Below are positions 24,408-36,241 of a DNA stretch of 64,000 bases, in pieces (position 1 is the stretch's first letter; every line of letters begins with the position of its first letter). Position numbers and translations under genes: made by a program. This stretch comes from Anaeramoeba flamelloides. Taxonomy: Eukaryota; Metamonada; Anaeramoebidae. The stretch is taken from assembly GCA_027625915.1 (NCBI GenBank), contig JANTQA010000026.1:2728001-2792000 (forward strand). The letters run 5' to 3'. The notes under the pieces are model-generated. The model was not told where the DNA came from and did no database searches. It saw nothing but the letters and a program-made list of their open reading frames with translations.

Positions 24408-24602
24408 TCAAAAAAGAGTTTTCAGACCAATGAACACTTTGATTAATTGGAAAAAAAATTTTAGGGGTAAATAAACAAAAAAATGAATTATTTTGTAACA
24501 GTTTTCTTGTTTTAGATGAATAATTTTTTGTGAAGGTAACTTTTTAGGTTTATTTAATTGTACAAGCCATCCTCTTGTTTGTTCTTTGGAGGGGAAAATC
24601 AT
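24408..24602 (-). promoter_or_regulatory. Upstream open reading frame in the raptor leader
   Basis: A 64-codon ATG-initiated frame (starting MIFPSKEQTRGW) ends in TGA only 9 bases before the raptor ATG. Its first 20 codons have fair composition, the rest is A/T-driven. It may be a translated uORF that dampens raptor synthesis, or part of a leader exon. I found no splice that joins it in frame to exon 1. Confidence 0.3.
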
Positions 24603-26204
24603 TTTCTATCTTTTATTTTTCTTTTCTTTTTGAGTTTTATTACTGATTATTTACATTTAAGGTCAATAGTTACTGTGCACCACAAAGAGATATTTTGTAT
24701 CTGGCTCACATTTTTGAAAATTTAGGGTTTTCAAGTTTACAAATAAAGCTTATTTTTAACAAATGGTGTTTAAAAAAAAGTCAATTTCTGTAAAAATTGG
24801 TTTGGAGATACAATTTTTTGATTCCCCTTCATTTTTCTCTCTATCAAAAATACCAAAGAATTTACCTATTCATTTCTTTGATATTTTTTAAAAATATTTT
24901 TTCACAATAAAACCCTTGCAAAAAAAAATTCAATATATCAGAAAAAGACGATCAAAAATTCTTTTTAATGATTTCTTTTTTCGGAAAAGATTACAAAATT
25001 AAAAAACAAAAAATTGTAAAAAAATGGAGATAAAATAGAAAAATATCTTTTCGATTATTATAAAAGCACAGTCGTGACAAAATAATATTCTGCCACAATG
25101 TCTTGAAATCTCGCTTGCTGTGTATTTCTTGATTTTCAGGTATAATATATATTTTTAAAATATACATTATATAAAATCAAAGCTAGTTAACAGGTATTGG
25201 GAAGTATCTGACCTTGTAAATGACAAATTTAGGATTTATACAACCTGGTAGCGAAGAGTGACAATAAAAAATTAGAGAACTTCTGTTGGTCATAAAAAAT
25301 AAACTTTATTTAGTGAGTTTTGTCACCATTAGAATTTTGAGGTTATTATAAAGTAAAGATTTTTTCACATTATTGTGAAAAAATAAAAATGGCAAACACA
25401 AAAAGTAAGAAATCAATTTGAATATAAAAAGGTAAAAAAATAATTAATTAAAAAATAAAGAAAAAAAAATATTAAACTCAAAAATAAAAAAAGTTTTTGA
25501 TATAATTATTAATGGGGATATATTATTACATTTCAAAATTGGTCAAATTTCAAAATTGGTCAAATTTAAGTTTTTCATATTTTTGAAGAGCTTCTTGATT
25601 ATTATTATTATTGGTATGAAAGTTTTTAATGGTGTCTATAATTGTGGAAGGAAAAATCGAAAAGATTATTTTGTGATTGGTAGTATATTATTACTTAAAT
25701 TTTAGAAAATTCAAAATCTTGAAATCATCAAGACTAAATATTTTTAAAAATTTGTTCAAAACTCATTTTTAAACACAAAATTAAGTAGTATTTTTTTTTC
25801 CCCAAAAAACAGGTTGCAAAAGTCTAATTGGTCTCTTAATTATTTTTTTTTTTCAAAACCTTGCCAAAAATTACTGTTATATCATCCAAACCACCCATAC
25901 CTAACATACCTAAATTCAACCAAAGGGTTTAATAAATTGAGCGAAAGAGATACATCTTCAACTTTATGAAGATTGTGCAAACTCATTAAAAAAAAAATTC
26001 TAATAAATACAATTTACAAAATACACTAAAGATAGATGTAAAAAATAATACATTTTTTGTTTCAATGTTAAATCATTTTTTATCATATTTAAACCAACTT
26101 TTTTCTGAAATTTTGTTGGTCCTACATAATAAATAATTTTATTTTTATCAGAGATTTGTTTTTAGTTGAAATATTACTTACCAGGTAAACAAAAAAATAA
26201 ACCC
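24603..26204. other. Intergenic spacer, no gene seen
   Basis: Divergent spacer between raptor (minus) and RCC1-BTB (plus). The part at 24660-24730 and 25065-25265 is less A/T-rich and more complex than average and might hold leader sequence or an unrecognised RNA. I could not match either to a known RNA family. Confidence 0.45.
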
Positions 26205-26406
26205 CCTTTTCAAAAATTGTTACTCACCTGAAACAATAAACTGAAAAAAAATAAATATTTTTTAGTATTATAGAACAAATATTAATTAAATCTTAATTAA
26301 TAATTAACTTTTAAATCATCATAAAGATCTAAAAATCTAATATTCCCAAAATTAAAAAATAGTAAAACCAAAAACTAAAAAAAAAGTGAGAAACAATTTT
26401 TGAAAG
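26205..26406. mobile_element. Small MITE with about 22-bp terminal inverted repeats
   Basis: The left end CCTTTTCAAAAATTGTTACT (then CAC) is mirrored at the right end by GTGAGAAACAATTTTTGAAA (then GG). The roughly 200-bp unit has no frame. The same unit, in inverted orientation and split by a later insertion, lies at 30460-31355. Termini of the kind 'CCCCTTTTCAAAAA' occur repeatedly in this window and look Tc1/mariner-like. Confidence 0.5.
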
Positions 26407-26790
26407 GATCAGTTACTATCGTTAATTACTGAACTTTCACTGAAAAAAAGTTAACAACAAGATTTTTTGCTTAATAATTAAAGTCATTTTAAAAAAAATT
26501 TACAGAATCTCAATTTTTTTTAATTATTATTGGTCTTTTTGAAGTTCTATTTTTTTCGGAAATGATCTTTTGCAAAAAAAAGGAAAAAGGAAAAAAAAAA
26601 ATCAAAATTTTTCGAAAAAAGGTAAAAAAAAAAAACTACAAAAACAAAAATTTTCAAAATTAGAAATAATGAGTCAACCCAAAAAATTGAAAACAATTTT
26701 TTTTTTAGAATATGGGACTAACCTCAAAATAACTTCCATGAACATTATAAAGTGAGTCTATCTTACTAAAAAATAGTTTATAATTAACTA
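26225..26790 (-). repeat. Left arm of a large inverted duplication around the RCC1-BTB gene
   Basis: This stretch matches the reverse complement of 30060-30643 along its length. Anchors are CTGAACTTTCACTGAAAAAA, TTAACAACAAGATTTTTT, ATAATTAAAGTCATTTTAAA, CCAAAAAATTGAAAA and CTTCCATNAANATTATAAAG. Identity by eye is around 75-80%, with small gaps. The inner edge corresponds to the base right after the RCC1-BTB stop codon, so this arm is a copy of that gene's 3' flank. No remnant of the coding part is recognisable inside it. Confidence 0.7.
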
Positions 26791-28188
26791 TTTTTGAAAT
26801 AATATAATTGTTACTTTCCATGGTATTTTTTCAAAACTTATATATATATATTTTTTTTCTTTACGGTATGTTAAATAATCCTTGTCGGGTTTTTAATTTG
26901 TGCTTTTGAAAATTTTTTGTTTTTTTTTTTGTAAATAATTGTTGTTGTTTTTTTTTTAACGAGTGGTTTTTATGTTTTTAATTGTTGTTTTTGTAATTTA
27001 TTCTATTTTTCCTTAAAAATACAATTCAATAAAAGGGTTCTTTTTCAAATTAAGCAGTATTTACTAAAGTACTTTTACCAAATAATAGTTCCAAAATCTT
27101 CCAACTCCAGTCACCCTATTTAAGAACTAACCCAAATCAAATCTAAACAAACTTGTCACTAAAATCTATAATCATCAAATCTTTCAATTTGATCGGAAAA
27201 AAAAAATAAACAAAAAAAAGATAAAGATTTTTCTGAAAAACTATTTTGTGTCTATCTTCCTGAGCAAAAATGATTTATTAAATTTTCAAGTTTTTTTTGA
27301 AAAATTGTGGTTTAAAAATTTCATTTTATTTTCAATTTTTACCCTTAGCCAATAGCCTTCAAACCATCTCTTGTAATTGATGTACTTTTATTTATTTACC
27401 TCGTATTTTTTTTGTGATATATATTGGGCGAACCAAGAATCCTAAATGAAACAATATTACATAATAGATAAAAAAGTTAATCAACTTGAAATTTTATCCT
27501 TTTAAAATTTAACAAGATAACTGGTCAAATCATTTGAAAATATATTTTGGGTAATAATGAGAGATAATTAAATCTCTAAAAACATCAATTCTCATTGGCT
27601 ACAAGGAAGATCTTTGTGTTTTTCATTCAATTAAAAGAAAAATTATTTTTAAGGATCTTTTAATGAATAAATTTTTGATTATATCTTGGTGAATAATAAG
27701 TATTATTGTTAAAACTATGCTTCTTTTTGAAAAACAAACACACTCTTGAAAATTTTTCATCTCAATCACAATTAAAAACAAAAAACTCTATTTCACAATT
27801 TTCAAAACAACAATTAAAAACCAAAAAAATTCCCAAAACAACAATAAAAAGTTGAAAAAAAATATTTGTTAAAGTCAAGTCTGGATTATTGAACAAACTA
27901 TACTTTCAAAAAAACTATTTTCCTTATAAAAAATAAGTTAAATGATCTTATTCATAAGAATCACGGCTATCCAATTTCCAATTTGACATCTTCTTGTTAA
28001 AATAATCAATACCGAAACAGAGAGATATATTTTTTTAATGACTACTTCTTAAATAACTTGTAATAGTTGAAATACCCTGAACCAAAATCCAGATTTTGTC
28101 CGAGATTTTTCATGAATTTTGTTATTTTTTCCTCTTTTTATTCAAGCCAACTATTTTTTCGTAATTTTGAATTTTTTTATTAATTTTT
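26791..28188. other. Spacer upstream of RCC1-BTB, no gene seen
   Basis: A/T-rich, with no coding frame. It carries the promoter of the RCC1-BTB gene by position only; no specific element is recognised. Confidence 0.5.
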
Positions 28189-30062
28189 ATGACTTATTTC
28201 TTTGTTGGTGAAAAAAAAAAGATCTTAATCGAGACAAACCAGAACTTTGTTACTGACAAAAAATATCCACTAATAGCAACTTTTCCAATCACTCAAATTG
28301 CCACAACAAAATCCCATTCGATTTTTCTTGGTGCCGATGGGTCTGTTTATAAATCAAATGGGGAGTCCTATGAAAAGCTTGAAATTGAAGAGCAAATAAC
28401 TGATATCCAATCTGGGACGTTTCATTTTTTAGCTTTATCAATAACTGGTAACGTTTATTCGTGGGGAATAAGATGCCTTACGTATGATCATCTTGGATAT
28501 AACTATAAGGAAAAGGATGATCAGCTCAAACCACGAATAATACCTTTTTTCAAAGACAAACAGATCGTCAAAATTAGGTGTGGTAATTATCACTCTTTTG
28601 CAATTGACAAAGAAAAAAATGCTTATGCCTTTGGTTACAATTCGTATGCAATTTTTTTTTCTCATAATTTCTTTTTTGCACCAACAAACAAAAACAAAAA
28701 CAAAAAATAAAAATAAAAAAAAAAATAAAAAAACAAAAAAAAAATATTGTTTTCTTATGTTTGGCGTTGACATATTATTATTTTTCATCCCCATTCAAAC
28801 AATCCCAAATCAACAAACGCCTTCACAGGAATGGAGAATTAGGTGACCAAACTTACAAAATGAAGGCGATCCCAGCTTTAGTTCATAAAAATGTTGAAGA
28901 GCTTTATACTGGATACTCGAATCACAATTTCCTTCGTACTAGCAATGACGAGCTTTTTGCGTTTGGTTTCAACTATTTTGGGATGCTGTGTGATGGCTCC
29001 ACTTCAAACCAAAATTCACCAAAGAAAGTGATTTTGCCGTGCAAATTGGAAGAAGTGAAAAAGCTCCTCCCCGGTTATTTCCATTCAATTATGCTCACGA
29101 CTACAGGCAAATTGCACGGCTCGGGAACCTCTCCTGAATGTGGTAACCAAGCAAACAGCAAGGAATTTGCACCTGTTCTTGCGTTAAAGGATAAAAATAT
29201 TGTGAATGCGGCTGTGGGCTTTCAGTATTCAATCGCTCTCGATAGCGATGGCTATTTGTATTACTTTGGTGCGAGAAGTTCCACCAATTGGGAAAAAATG
29301 TTGAATGTCCAAAAATCTGCTTTCAGAGTCGAAGAGGAGATTTCTCAGTTAATGTGCGGTTATGTATTCCAAATTTTCCTCAAGGTCGGAGGCAATTCTT
29401 TGGAAAAAGACATTAGCTCTTTGCAGTCGGGCGGCGAGGGCTACCCCTTTGACACGAGTATTAATGGCGTCGGTGCTCACAAATTGTTGCTTGAATTGAG
29501 AACAAAAAAGCCCCTAAATGAAATCGCCAATTCGCTACAAGACTGCACAAAAAACGACATCGAAGTTTTCTTTAGTTGGGTTTACACCAACATCATTTAC
29601 GATCGCAACGCTTTTGAACACATCTCAAAGAAATTGCAATTAGGCACTTTAAACGGTTTGTCAACTGATTTTGCCCAATTATACGACGACGAAGATTCAA
29701 AAGATTTTAAAATATTAGTTAAGGATCCTGACGAGGACGATGAAAATGATGATGAAGATGATGAGGATGAGGAAGGTGGATTTGAGGAAATACCCGTTCA
29801 CAAATTACTTTTACAGGCTAGATCTGGTCTATTCAGGGAAATGTTCAAAAATATTACAAACAAATCAAACAAGGTCACAGATTACTCAGGCAAATCGATC
29901 GAATCTCTAGAACTCTTTATTAAATACTTATATACAGGCGATATTCAATTGACAGCTGACGATGACCCTGAATTAATAATTGAAGAATTGGAAGATGCTG
30001 CAGAATATTATCAATTAACAGACCAAAATCAGTTACAAATTCTTTTAAACTCTTTAAAATAA
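28189..30062 (+). CDS. RCC1-repeat and BTB-domain protein, two exons
   Basis: A 562-residue protein from exon 1 (28189-28643) and exon 2 (28829-30062). The 185-bp intron has a GTATGC donor and TTCACAG acceptor. Splicing restores an RCC1 repeat reading AFGYNSNGELGDQTY, which fixes the junction. The start is the first ATG in the leader (TTTATGACT). Residues 1-360 or so hold RCC1-type blades (ITDIQSGTFHFLALSITGNV, IVKIRCGNYHSFAIDKE, ELFAFGFNYFGMLCDG, VKKLLPGYFHSIMLTTTGKL, IVNAAVGFQYSIALDSDG). A weak BTB/BACK-like piece (GAHKLLLELR) follows. A C-terminal BTB domain (FKILVKD, then VHKLLLQARSGLFREMF, ELFIKYLYTGDIQL, ELEDAAEYYQL) is interrupted by an Asp/Glu-rich insert. Such proteins often serve as cullin-3 adaptors or GTPase-linked scaffolds; the partner here is unknown. 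Confidence 0.9.
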
Positions 30063-30643
30063 ACTATTTTGCAAAAATTTTGACTCACTTTATAATTTTA
30101 ATGGAAGTTGTTTTGAATGTTTATTACAGTATTCTTTAGAAAAAATATTTTCAATTTTTTGGATTTTCTCATTTTTTCTAATTTCTTCAATTTTTTTGTT
30201 TTTCTTTTGTTTTTTTTTACATTTTCTTTTTTTTTTTTGTTTTTTTTTTTTTTTTCTTTTTGTTCTTCTTTTTCTTTTTTGATATTTTTTTTTTGCAAAA
30301 GATCAAGTGGAAAAACAAAAAGATCTTCGAAAAGACAAATAATCACTAAGAAAATTTTGAATATGTAAGGTCTTTTAAAATGACTTTAATTATTCGTAAA
30401 AAATCTTGTTGTTAAACTTTTTTTCAGTGAAAGTTCAGTTAATAAAAAATCTTTAATGCTCATTTCAAAAATTGTAACTCACTTTTTTTTAGTTTTTGAC
30501 TTTATTTTTTTTAATTTGTGAAATACCAGATATTTATATAACAAGAAGAACTTAAAAGTGAATTACAAAGCAGATTTAATTATTTGTTGATCTTAAATAC
30601 GAAAGGATATATATTTTTTCAATTTATTATTTCAGTTCTTTAC
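30063..30643 (+). repeat. Right arm of the inverted duplication (3' flank of RCC1-BTB)
   Basis: Starts immediately after the RCC1-BTB stop and matches the reverse complement of 26225-26790. The homology stops abruptly at 30643, where a 0.7-kb element begins. It resumes for about 25-45 bases after that element ends (GAGTCACAATTTTTGAAATG at about 31345-31364 against CAAAAATTGTTACTC at 26212). The arm was therefore whole before the element inserted. Confidence 0.7.
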
Positions 30644-31333
30644 GGAAAATTTAAAAACATCGAAAATTAAAGTTAACCAAAACTATACATTGGATTCCAG
30701 TTATACTTCTTTTATAAATTATTTTTTCAAAGTTATCATAATTTTATGTAATAAAAAAAGGATAGCGATTAAACTCTTAAAAATCCGAATACCCCCCTTT
30801 TCAAAAATACCGACTTTTGAAAAAAACACCTATTTTCAGGGTATTTTTTTAGTGAAAAAAGTTGAAATGAATTAATTTTTGATTGATCATTAAGATTGAA
30901 AAAAGAATAAATGTTTAAAGCAATTTGCAGAAAACAATCGAAAACATATATAAAAACTCAAACATGGAAAACAATAAAATGATAAAAAATAGTCCTAAAA
31001 AAGATAAAAAATCAGGTTTTCAATTTAATTTGGGGATATATTTTGATTGAAATATTTTATGCTATTTTAAAATTGAAAAAATATGATTCTTTTTAGACTT
31101 TTCAAAAATACTTGAAAATTATCTCTCTACTAAGTCAATTAAAAAATTCAAAAATTTTAACATTAAAAATGAAAAAAATATTACTGAAAAATTTCATTTT
31201 TTTTTTCAATTCCTATTAATATCTATTAAAGTTGTAAACCTTTTTGAAAATTGTTATGTATAATAATGTTTATTATATGAGTGTATTTCAAAAATACAAA
31301 ATTTAAAGATTTTTTTTGAAATTATTTTCCTTG
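30643..31333 (+). mobile_element. 0.7-kb inverted-repeat element, copy 1
   Basis: A direct repeat of 35553-36241, about 95% identical by eye over 690 bp. Its termini read GGAAAATTT at the left and ATTTTCCTTG at the right. In copy 2 these are a short terminal inverted repeat, CAAGGAAAATTT. It contains CCCCCCTTTTCAAAAATACC near 30790. No transposase is recognised. It splits the right arm of the inverted duplication, so it is younger than that duplication. Confidence 0.65.
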
Positions 31334-33064
31334 TCTCGTTGAGTCACAATTTTTGAAATGGTATTTATTAATCACTTTTTCCTTTACTTTTTTTGGAAAA
31401 AATTTTTTTATTTTATAAATCTTATATAAAAAGCGTTATTTTTTTTTGTTTCCATAAAAATATATTCAATATTTTATTTTGGTTAATCTATCGTTTGAAT
31501 TTTTAAAATTAATTTTATGATGTGTTATATAATCATTATTACAACTTAACACTTTGCAAAAAAGGATATTACATGAAGGAGATGAAAATTTGAAAATCTT
31601 TTTGTTAATATCTACTGATAAATTCAAGCATAGATTTTTAGATATTTACTTTTATTTTGGAAATTTTTTGGTAGATTTTTGAAAAGGGAAGTTTATTCTT
31701 TAAACAATTTAGAAACTTTGGTAAATGGGTTGATATTATGTACCTTATTTGAACTGAAATATTCTGAAAGTAGATATGTTTGTGTTTATGGTTTTAGTTT
31801 GGAAACAATCTCCTTGTTATATTATCTGAGTTTGGCCTGTAAGAACGAAAAAATGATATTGTTCGAAGTGATACAAGATGATCTTGAGGGGTTCGAAGAA
31901 CGATAGTAGATATCATCTTAGTACCAGAACAAGTTCATTATTTTTAGTCTGGAAGAGGAACCAAAACGAGGAAATATAACTGGTGATTGTTGAACTAATG
32001 AAACCGTATGAGATGCTGCTTCTTTGTGGAAATTAGGATCTAGCTTGTAGATACAAAAAAATAATCAAACAGGAACCAAAAAAACTAATTTGTTATTTTT
32101 TTAATGGAAGTTTGAAGAACTTTTTCTTCAAAGGATCTTTTGATACCAATGGAGTCATTGTAAACATTGAATTAAAATTTACATTTTCATCATTGGTGAA
32201 AAAACTTGGTTTAAATTGTATACAGACAATCAAGATCGTCCATCCTTTCAATGAGATCTATTTCCCTTTTTTATTTCCGGTTTGTCAGCCAATTCTCGAA
32301 AACAATCAAAAATAAAAATATGCATGCATCTATTAGCATTATTAACCAAAAATAATTTTGAACATTCCTCAAAAATTTCTTAACTTGACATATAATAAAA
32401 AACTGTTTTTATTTCATTTTTTTTTTCATTGAATTAAAATTTATTTTTTTTCTCTTTTTGAAATCTTTTGATAAATTATTTCTTCTCTCTTTTAACTTTG
32501 AAAAAAGAGAATAAATAAATGTATTTTTTTTTAAAAAAATTTTATTGATTTTTTTTCAAAAAGAGAAAAAAACAATGTTTGTATTTAGACATTGTTTTTA
32601 AATAAAAAAATGGAATTTACTCTTTTTCCAAACATTCACCAAATTATCAAGAACTTTTTTCGTTTTTATTGAACAAGTAATTTGGTTCCTTGATTCAAAA
32701 TAAATGTACAATTGATTTAAAATTGAGAAATTCCCCAATCCCACTGTTATCAATTAAACGAAACCACAAAAAAATTTTTCAAAGTACTCTTAAATAACTT
32801 TGAATATCAGTTTTAAAGACAATTTTATTAGTAAAATGTTTCTTATTTTACTTTGTTAGAATCAGGAATTAGAAGATCAAAGAATTTCCTAACTTTACCT
32901 AATAACACAGGAATTCTCAAAATCTTTTACGAGAATTACAATACTATCTTCAACTTTTCAGAGTTCTAAACTCTTTCTTATTTGTAGTTATCAAAAATTA
33001 TTTACTCAGTATTTCACCAATAAAAATCTTTATGTTAAAAAAAAAAAACACAATTATTTATATA
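31334..33064. other. Spacer with a coding-like stretch of unknown nature (31680-32315)
   Basis: Mostly A/T-rich. The part 31680-32315 is more complex. The plus strand has two TTG-initiated frames (75 and 67 codons). The minus strand has a short frame containing LDPNFHKEAASHTVSLVQQS. None has an ATG start or a domain I can name, and frames break often, so it may be a decayed gene or repeat. 32340-33064 holds nothing I recognise. Confidence 0.35.
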
Positions 33065-33396
33065 CAGTTATCTCCACTTTTAGGATAAAAACTTTAAAAG
33101 AAACTTATGTTATAAAAATCCTCTCAAATAAAAGCACAAAATTTGGAATTTTTTAGTATATGGATTATTTTGCTAGAATTTCCATTTTGTGCCTTAATTT
33201 ACAGTCCGTTTTAAATTTAAGGCATAAACTTTCAATAAAATTGAAGGTACAAAAAAATCTCAAATTAAGACACAAAATTTGAAATTTTTTTTTTACAATT
33301 AATTTTACTAGAATCTGAATTTAGTACCTGAATTTGAGATTTTTATTGTACCTTAAATTTCGTTGAAAGTTTGTGTCTTAAAAGTGGAACTGACTG
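33065..33396 (+). mobile_element. Complete Tc1/mariner-type MITE with TA duplication
   Basis: 332 bp bounded by CAGT...ACTG, with TA on both sides (33063-33064 and 33397-33398). The right terminus reads, on its complement, CAGTCAGTTCCACTTTTAAG. The left terminus is a diverged version, CAGTTATCTCCACTTTTAGG. The arms are long and an internal duplicate of the arm (TTTAAGGCATAAACTTTCAA) shows a rearranged interior. No transposase frame exists. A truncated relative lies at 17948-18103. Confidence 0.8.
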
Positions 33397-33398
33397 TA

Positions 33399-33645
33399 TA
33401 TTTTCTTTGGGTTTTTTTGAGTTTTCTATTTATTTGGAAAATCAATAGATTTTCGTTAGGTTTTTTTTACTTTAGAAATAAACAGAAAATTTTAATAGAT
33501 TTTCGGTTTATTTCTAAAGTAAAAAAACCTAGAACACTTCACTAATAAAATAGAAAACCCAAAAAAAAAAAAAAAAAAAACCTAGAACATTTAACAAATA
33601 AAGCAGAAACTTCCAAGAAAACCTGACACTCCACTACACTTTTTG
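33399..33645. mobile_element. Palindromic (foldback) element, inverted copy
   Basis: Reverse-complement counterpart of 10741-11010. It has the same long hairpin (GGTTTTTTTTACTTTAGAAA and its complement), the GAAAATCAATAGATTTTCG block and the terminal GAAAACCTGACACTCCACTA. It abuts the right target TA of the MITE at 33065-33396. Confidence 0.7.
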
Positions 33646-34238
33646 GAACTTATATAAACCGGTAATACTTTTCCAGGATAAAAAATGAGGGGGGGGGTGG
33701 TGGACCAGATAAATATCTTATTGATAATAGCACACAATTCAAAATTTTTTACAAACTGAAATTAAATATTTGAAAAACAAAATCTTGTTTGATCAATTGT
33801 TGAAAAAATACCAAATTAGATCCATTAACTTATTGGAATGTTAAAAATTGTTAATAAATTTCAATATTGAAAAAAAAAAAAAAACAATAAATAATTATCA
33901 ATAAGAATAAAACAATAGTATTTTAAAAATATTTGAGAGTACAAAGGAAAAATACATCAGTAAATTTGTTTAAATTCTAGATGGGTTTTGATCGATCAAT
34001 AGTTTTGAAATCATCAAAGAATTTTATTTGAGTTATTTATTTACATAAAATAAACTTTAACCGAATACTATCCTTTTCAAAAAATCATGACCCAAATGAA
34101 ACAGCTTTCATAACTGCAAAAATATAATGATAACAAAAAAAAAACAAAAGAGGAAAAAATTATCTACAATTTGAATAAAAATATATTATTTTGAGTATTT
34201 TAACTGTTCTAACTGTTTGGGAAAGTTTGACTTTATTT

Positions 34239-34755
34239 AAACCCCATTCCAAAAATTACGGACACACCCAAAATCAAAAATAGGCAAATAAAAAAAAAAA
34301 ACTTAATTTATTGTATTTTTCCAAACATAATATAAAAAAGTATTTAAGTTGCCCAGTATTAATGTTTTAATAAGTAATAATTTTAATCCAAATAAAAGAA
34401 AAAAATATATAAAACTCAAAAATAAAAGCCGGTGTGTCCAAAATAATGAAACGAGCGGAACAAAAATTAAATTGGCAAATTTGTTGAAATTTGATCAACA
34501 ATTGTTGATCGATCAAATGTTAAGATACCATCCACTAATTGTATATTATTTTTCAATTTAACAAACTCAACACTAATCTTCAATCAATCATTGAAAAAAA
34601 CTTTCAGATCTAACGAAACAGATTACATAACTGTAAAAAAGGAAATAAAAACAAAAAAAAAAAGACTAAAAATGAAATAGTTTGACAAATCATAATTCTT
34701 TCTAAATTGAATTTAAAATGTAGTATTGATGTTCTTTCAACTTTTTAAATTTTTT
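34239..34755 (-). mobile_element. 0.5-kb dispersed element (Tc1/mariner-like terminus), copy A
   Basis: Matches the reverse complement of 48745-49262 along its whole length. Anchors are TTTAAACCCCATTCCAAAAA at one end, AAATTTGTTGAAATTTGATC, TTGATCGATCAAATGTTAAG, CTCAACACTAATCTTC and GTTGAAAGAACATCAATACT (complement) at the other end. A 70-codon frame inside (GTG/TTG-type start) is partly shared by copies, but it is not intact in them and no transposase motif is seen. Confidence 0.6.
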
Positions 34756-35552
34756 AAAAATTTTTAGAATATCGTATATATATATATATATAATTATGAA
34801 CTCATATTTTTCGAATTAATTTAAATTTTCACTCTCTACTAAAAAAAAAAAAAAATAATTCAAAAAAAGATTATGATTTATAATGAAAGTAAATCATCTA
34901 GTTTTTTTTTCTACTTATACAGTATAATTTCTAATTAGCACAATTTTCTTAATATAATAATTTATTTTTACAAACGTTTTTTTTAATTTATTTGTTCCAA
35001 TTTTATATTTTCTTTGATTAAAAATCTTTTTTTTTAATTGTTTTTTTTTTTTTAAAAAAAAAATTGTTATATGATGAGTTATTCTTCGCCTTGTAGTATA
35101 GCTAGGATAAAATACTTTACATAATTTTAAAATTCCTGGTAAAAGGGGGGCAATTTTGTTGAATTGTCTCTCTTCAATTGAAATTATTATAAATGGAATT
35201 AATTTTTATTTGTTTGAAAATGTTTAAACTCTTTAGAAAGTGTAGTAAAGTCTATTTATGTTTTTATTCTTTTAAGTGGTTATGGGATTTACTGACATAA
35301 TTAAGATTGGGTTATTAATTTTTATTTAAATATGAATATTTTTTAAAATTATTATAGTATTTTTAAGGTTGAATTTTTAAGCATTTAAAAAAGTATATTG
35401 TGTAAAATTTCATAACTTTATAGTTATTTATTGATTTTTAATATATTTTCTGAAAATAAAGAAAGAATTGATTTGAAATGTTCTTGGAATAAATAAATTA
35501 TATTTTTTTCAAGTTTTCAGATAATTTTTGAATTTTTTTCAAAAATACACAA
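34756..35552. other. Spacer, no gene seen
   Basis: A/T-rich, including an (AT)n run near 34776-34793. Nothing else is recognised. Confidence 0.5.
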
Positions 35553-36241
35553 CAAGGAAAATTTAAATACATAAAATTAAAGTTAGCCAAAACTATAAAT
35601 TGGATTTCAGTTATACTTCTTTTATAAATTATTTTTTCAAAGTTATCATAATTTTATGTAATAAAAAAAGGATAGCTATTAAACTCTTGAAAATCTGAAT
35701 ACCCCCCTTTTCAAAAATACCGACTTTTTAAAAAAACACCTATTTTCAGGGTATTTTTATATTGGAAAAAGTTGAAATGAATTAATTTTTGATTGAACAT
35801 TAAGATTGAAAAAAGAATATATGTTAAAGCAATTTGCAGAAAAAAATCGGGAACGTATATAAAAACTCAAACATGGAAAAAAATAAAATGATAAAAAAAA
35901 TTCTAAAACAGATAAAAAATCAGATTTTCAATTTAATTGAGCAATATCTTTTGATTGAAATATTTTGTACTATTTTAAAATTGAAAAATATGTTTCCTTT
36001 TATACTATTCAAAAAATACTTGAAAATTATCTCTCTACTAAGTCAATTAAAAAATTCAAAAATTTTACAATTAAAAATGAAAAAAATATTACTGAAAAAT
36101 TTCATTTTTTTTTCAATTACTATTAATATCTATTAAAGTTGTAAACCTTTTTGAAAATTGTTATGTATAATAATGTTTATTATATGAGTGTATTTCAAAA
36201 ATACAAAATTTAGAGATTTTTTTTCGAAAAAATTTTCCTTG
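35553..36241 (+). mobile_element. 0.7-kb inverted-repeat element, copy 2
   Basis: Bounded by CAAGGAAAATTT and its complement AATTTTCCTTG, and otherwise nearly identical to copy 1 at 30643-31333. A 100-codon frame (35834-36136, TTG start, Lys/Ile/Leu-rich) is open here but interrupted in copy 1. I regard it as fortuitous. The high identity implies recent spread. Confidence 0.65.

Noticed and set aside
28438-28846. Frames overlapping the RCC1-BTB intron
   Set aside because: They are shadows of the exon or of the intron; the intron boundary is fixed by restoration of an RCC1 repeat.
35834-36136. 100-codon frame in the 0.7-kb element as a gene
   Set aside because: It starts with TTG, is Lys/Ile/Leu-rich, and is interrupted in the near-identical copy at 30643-31333.
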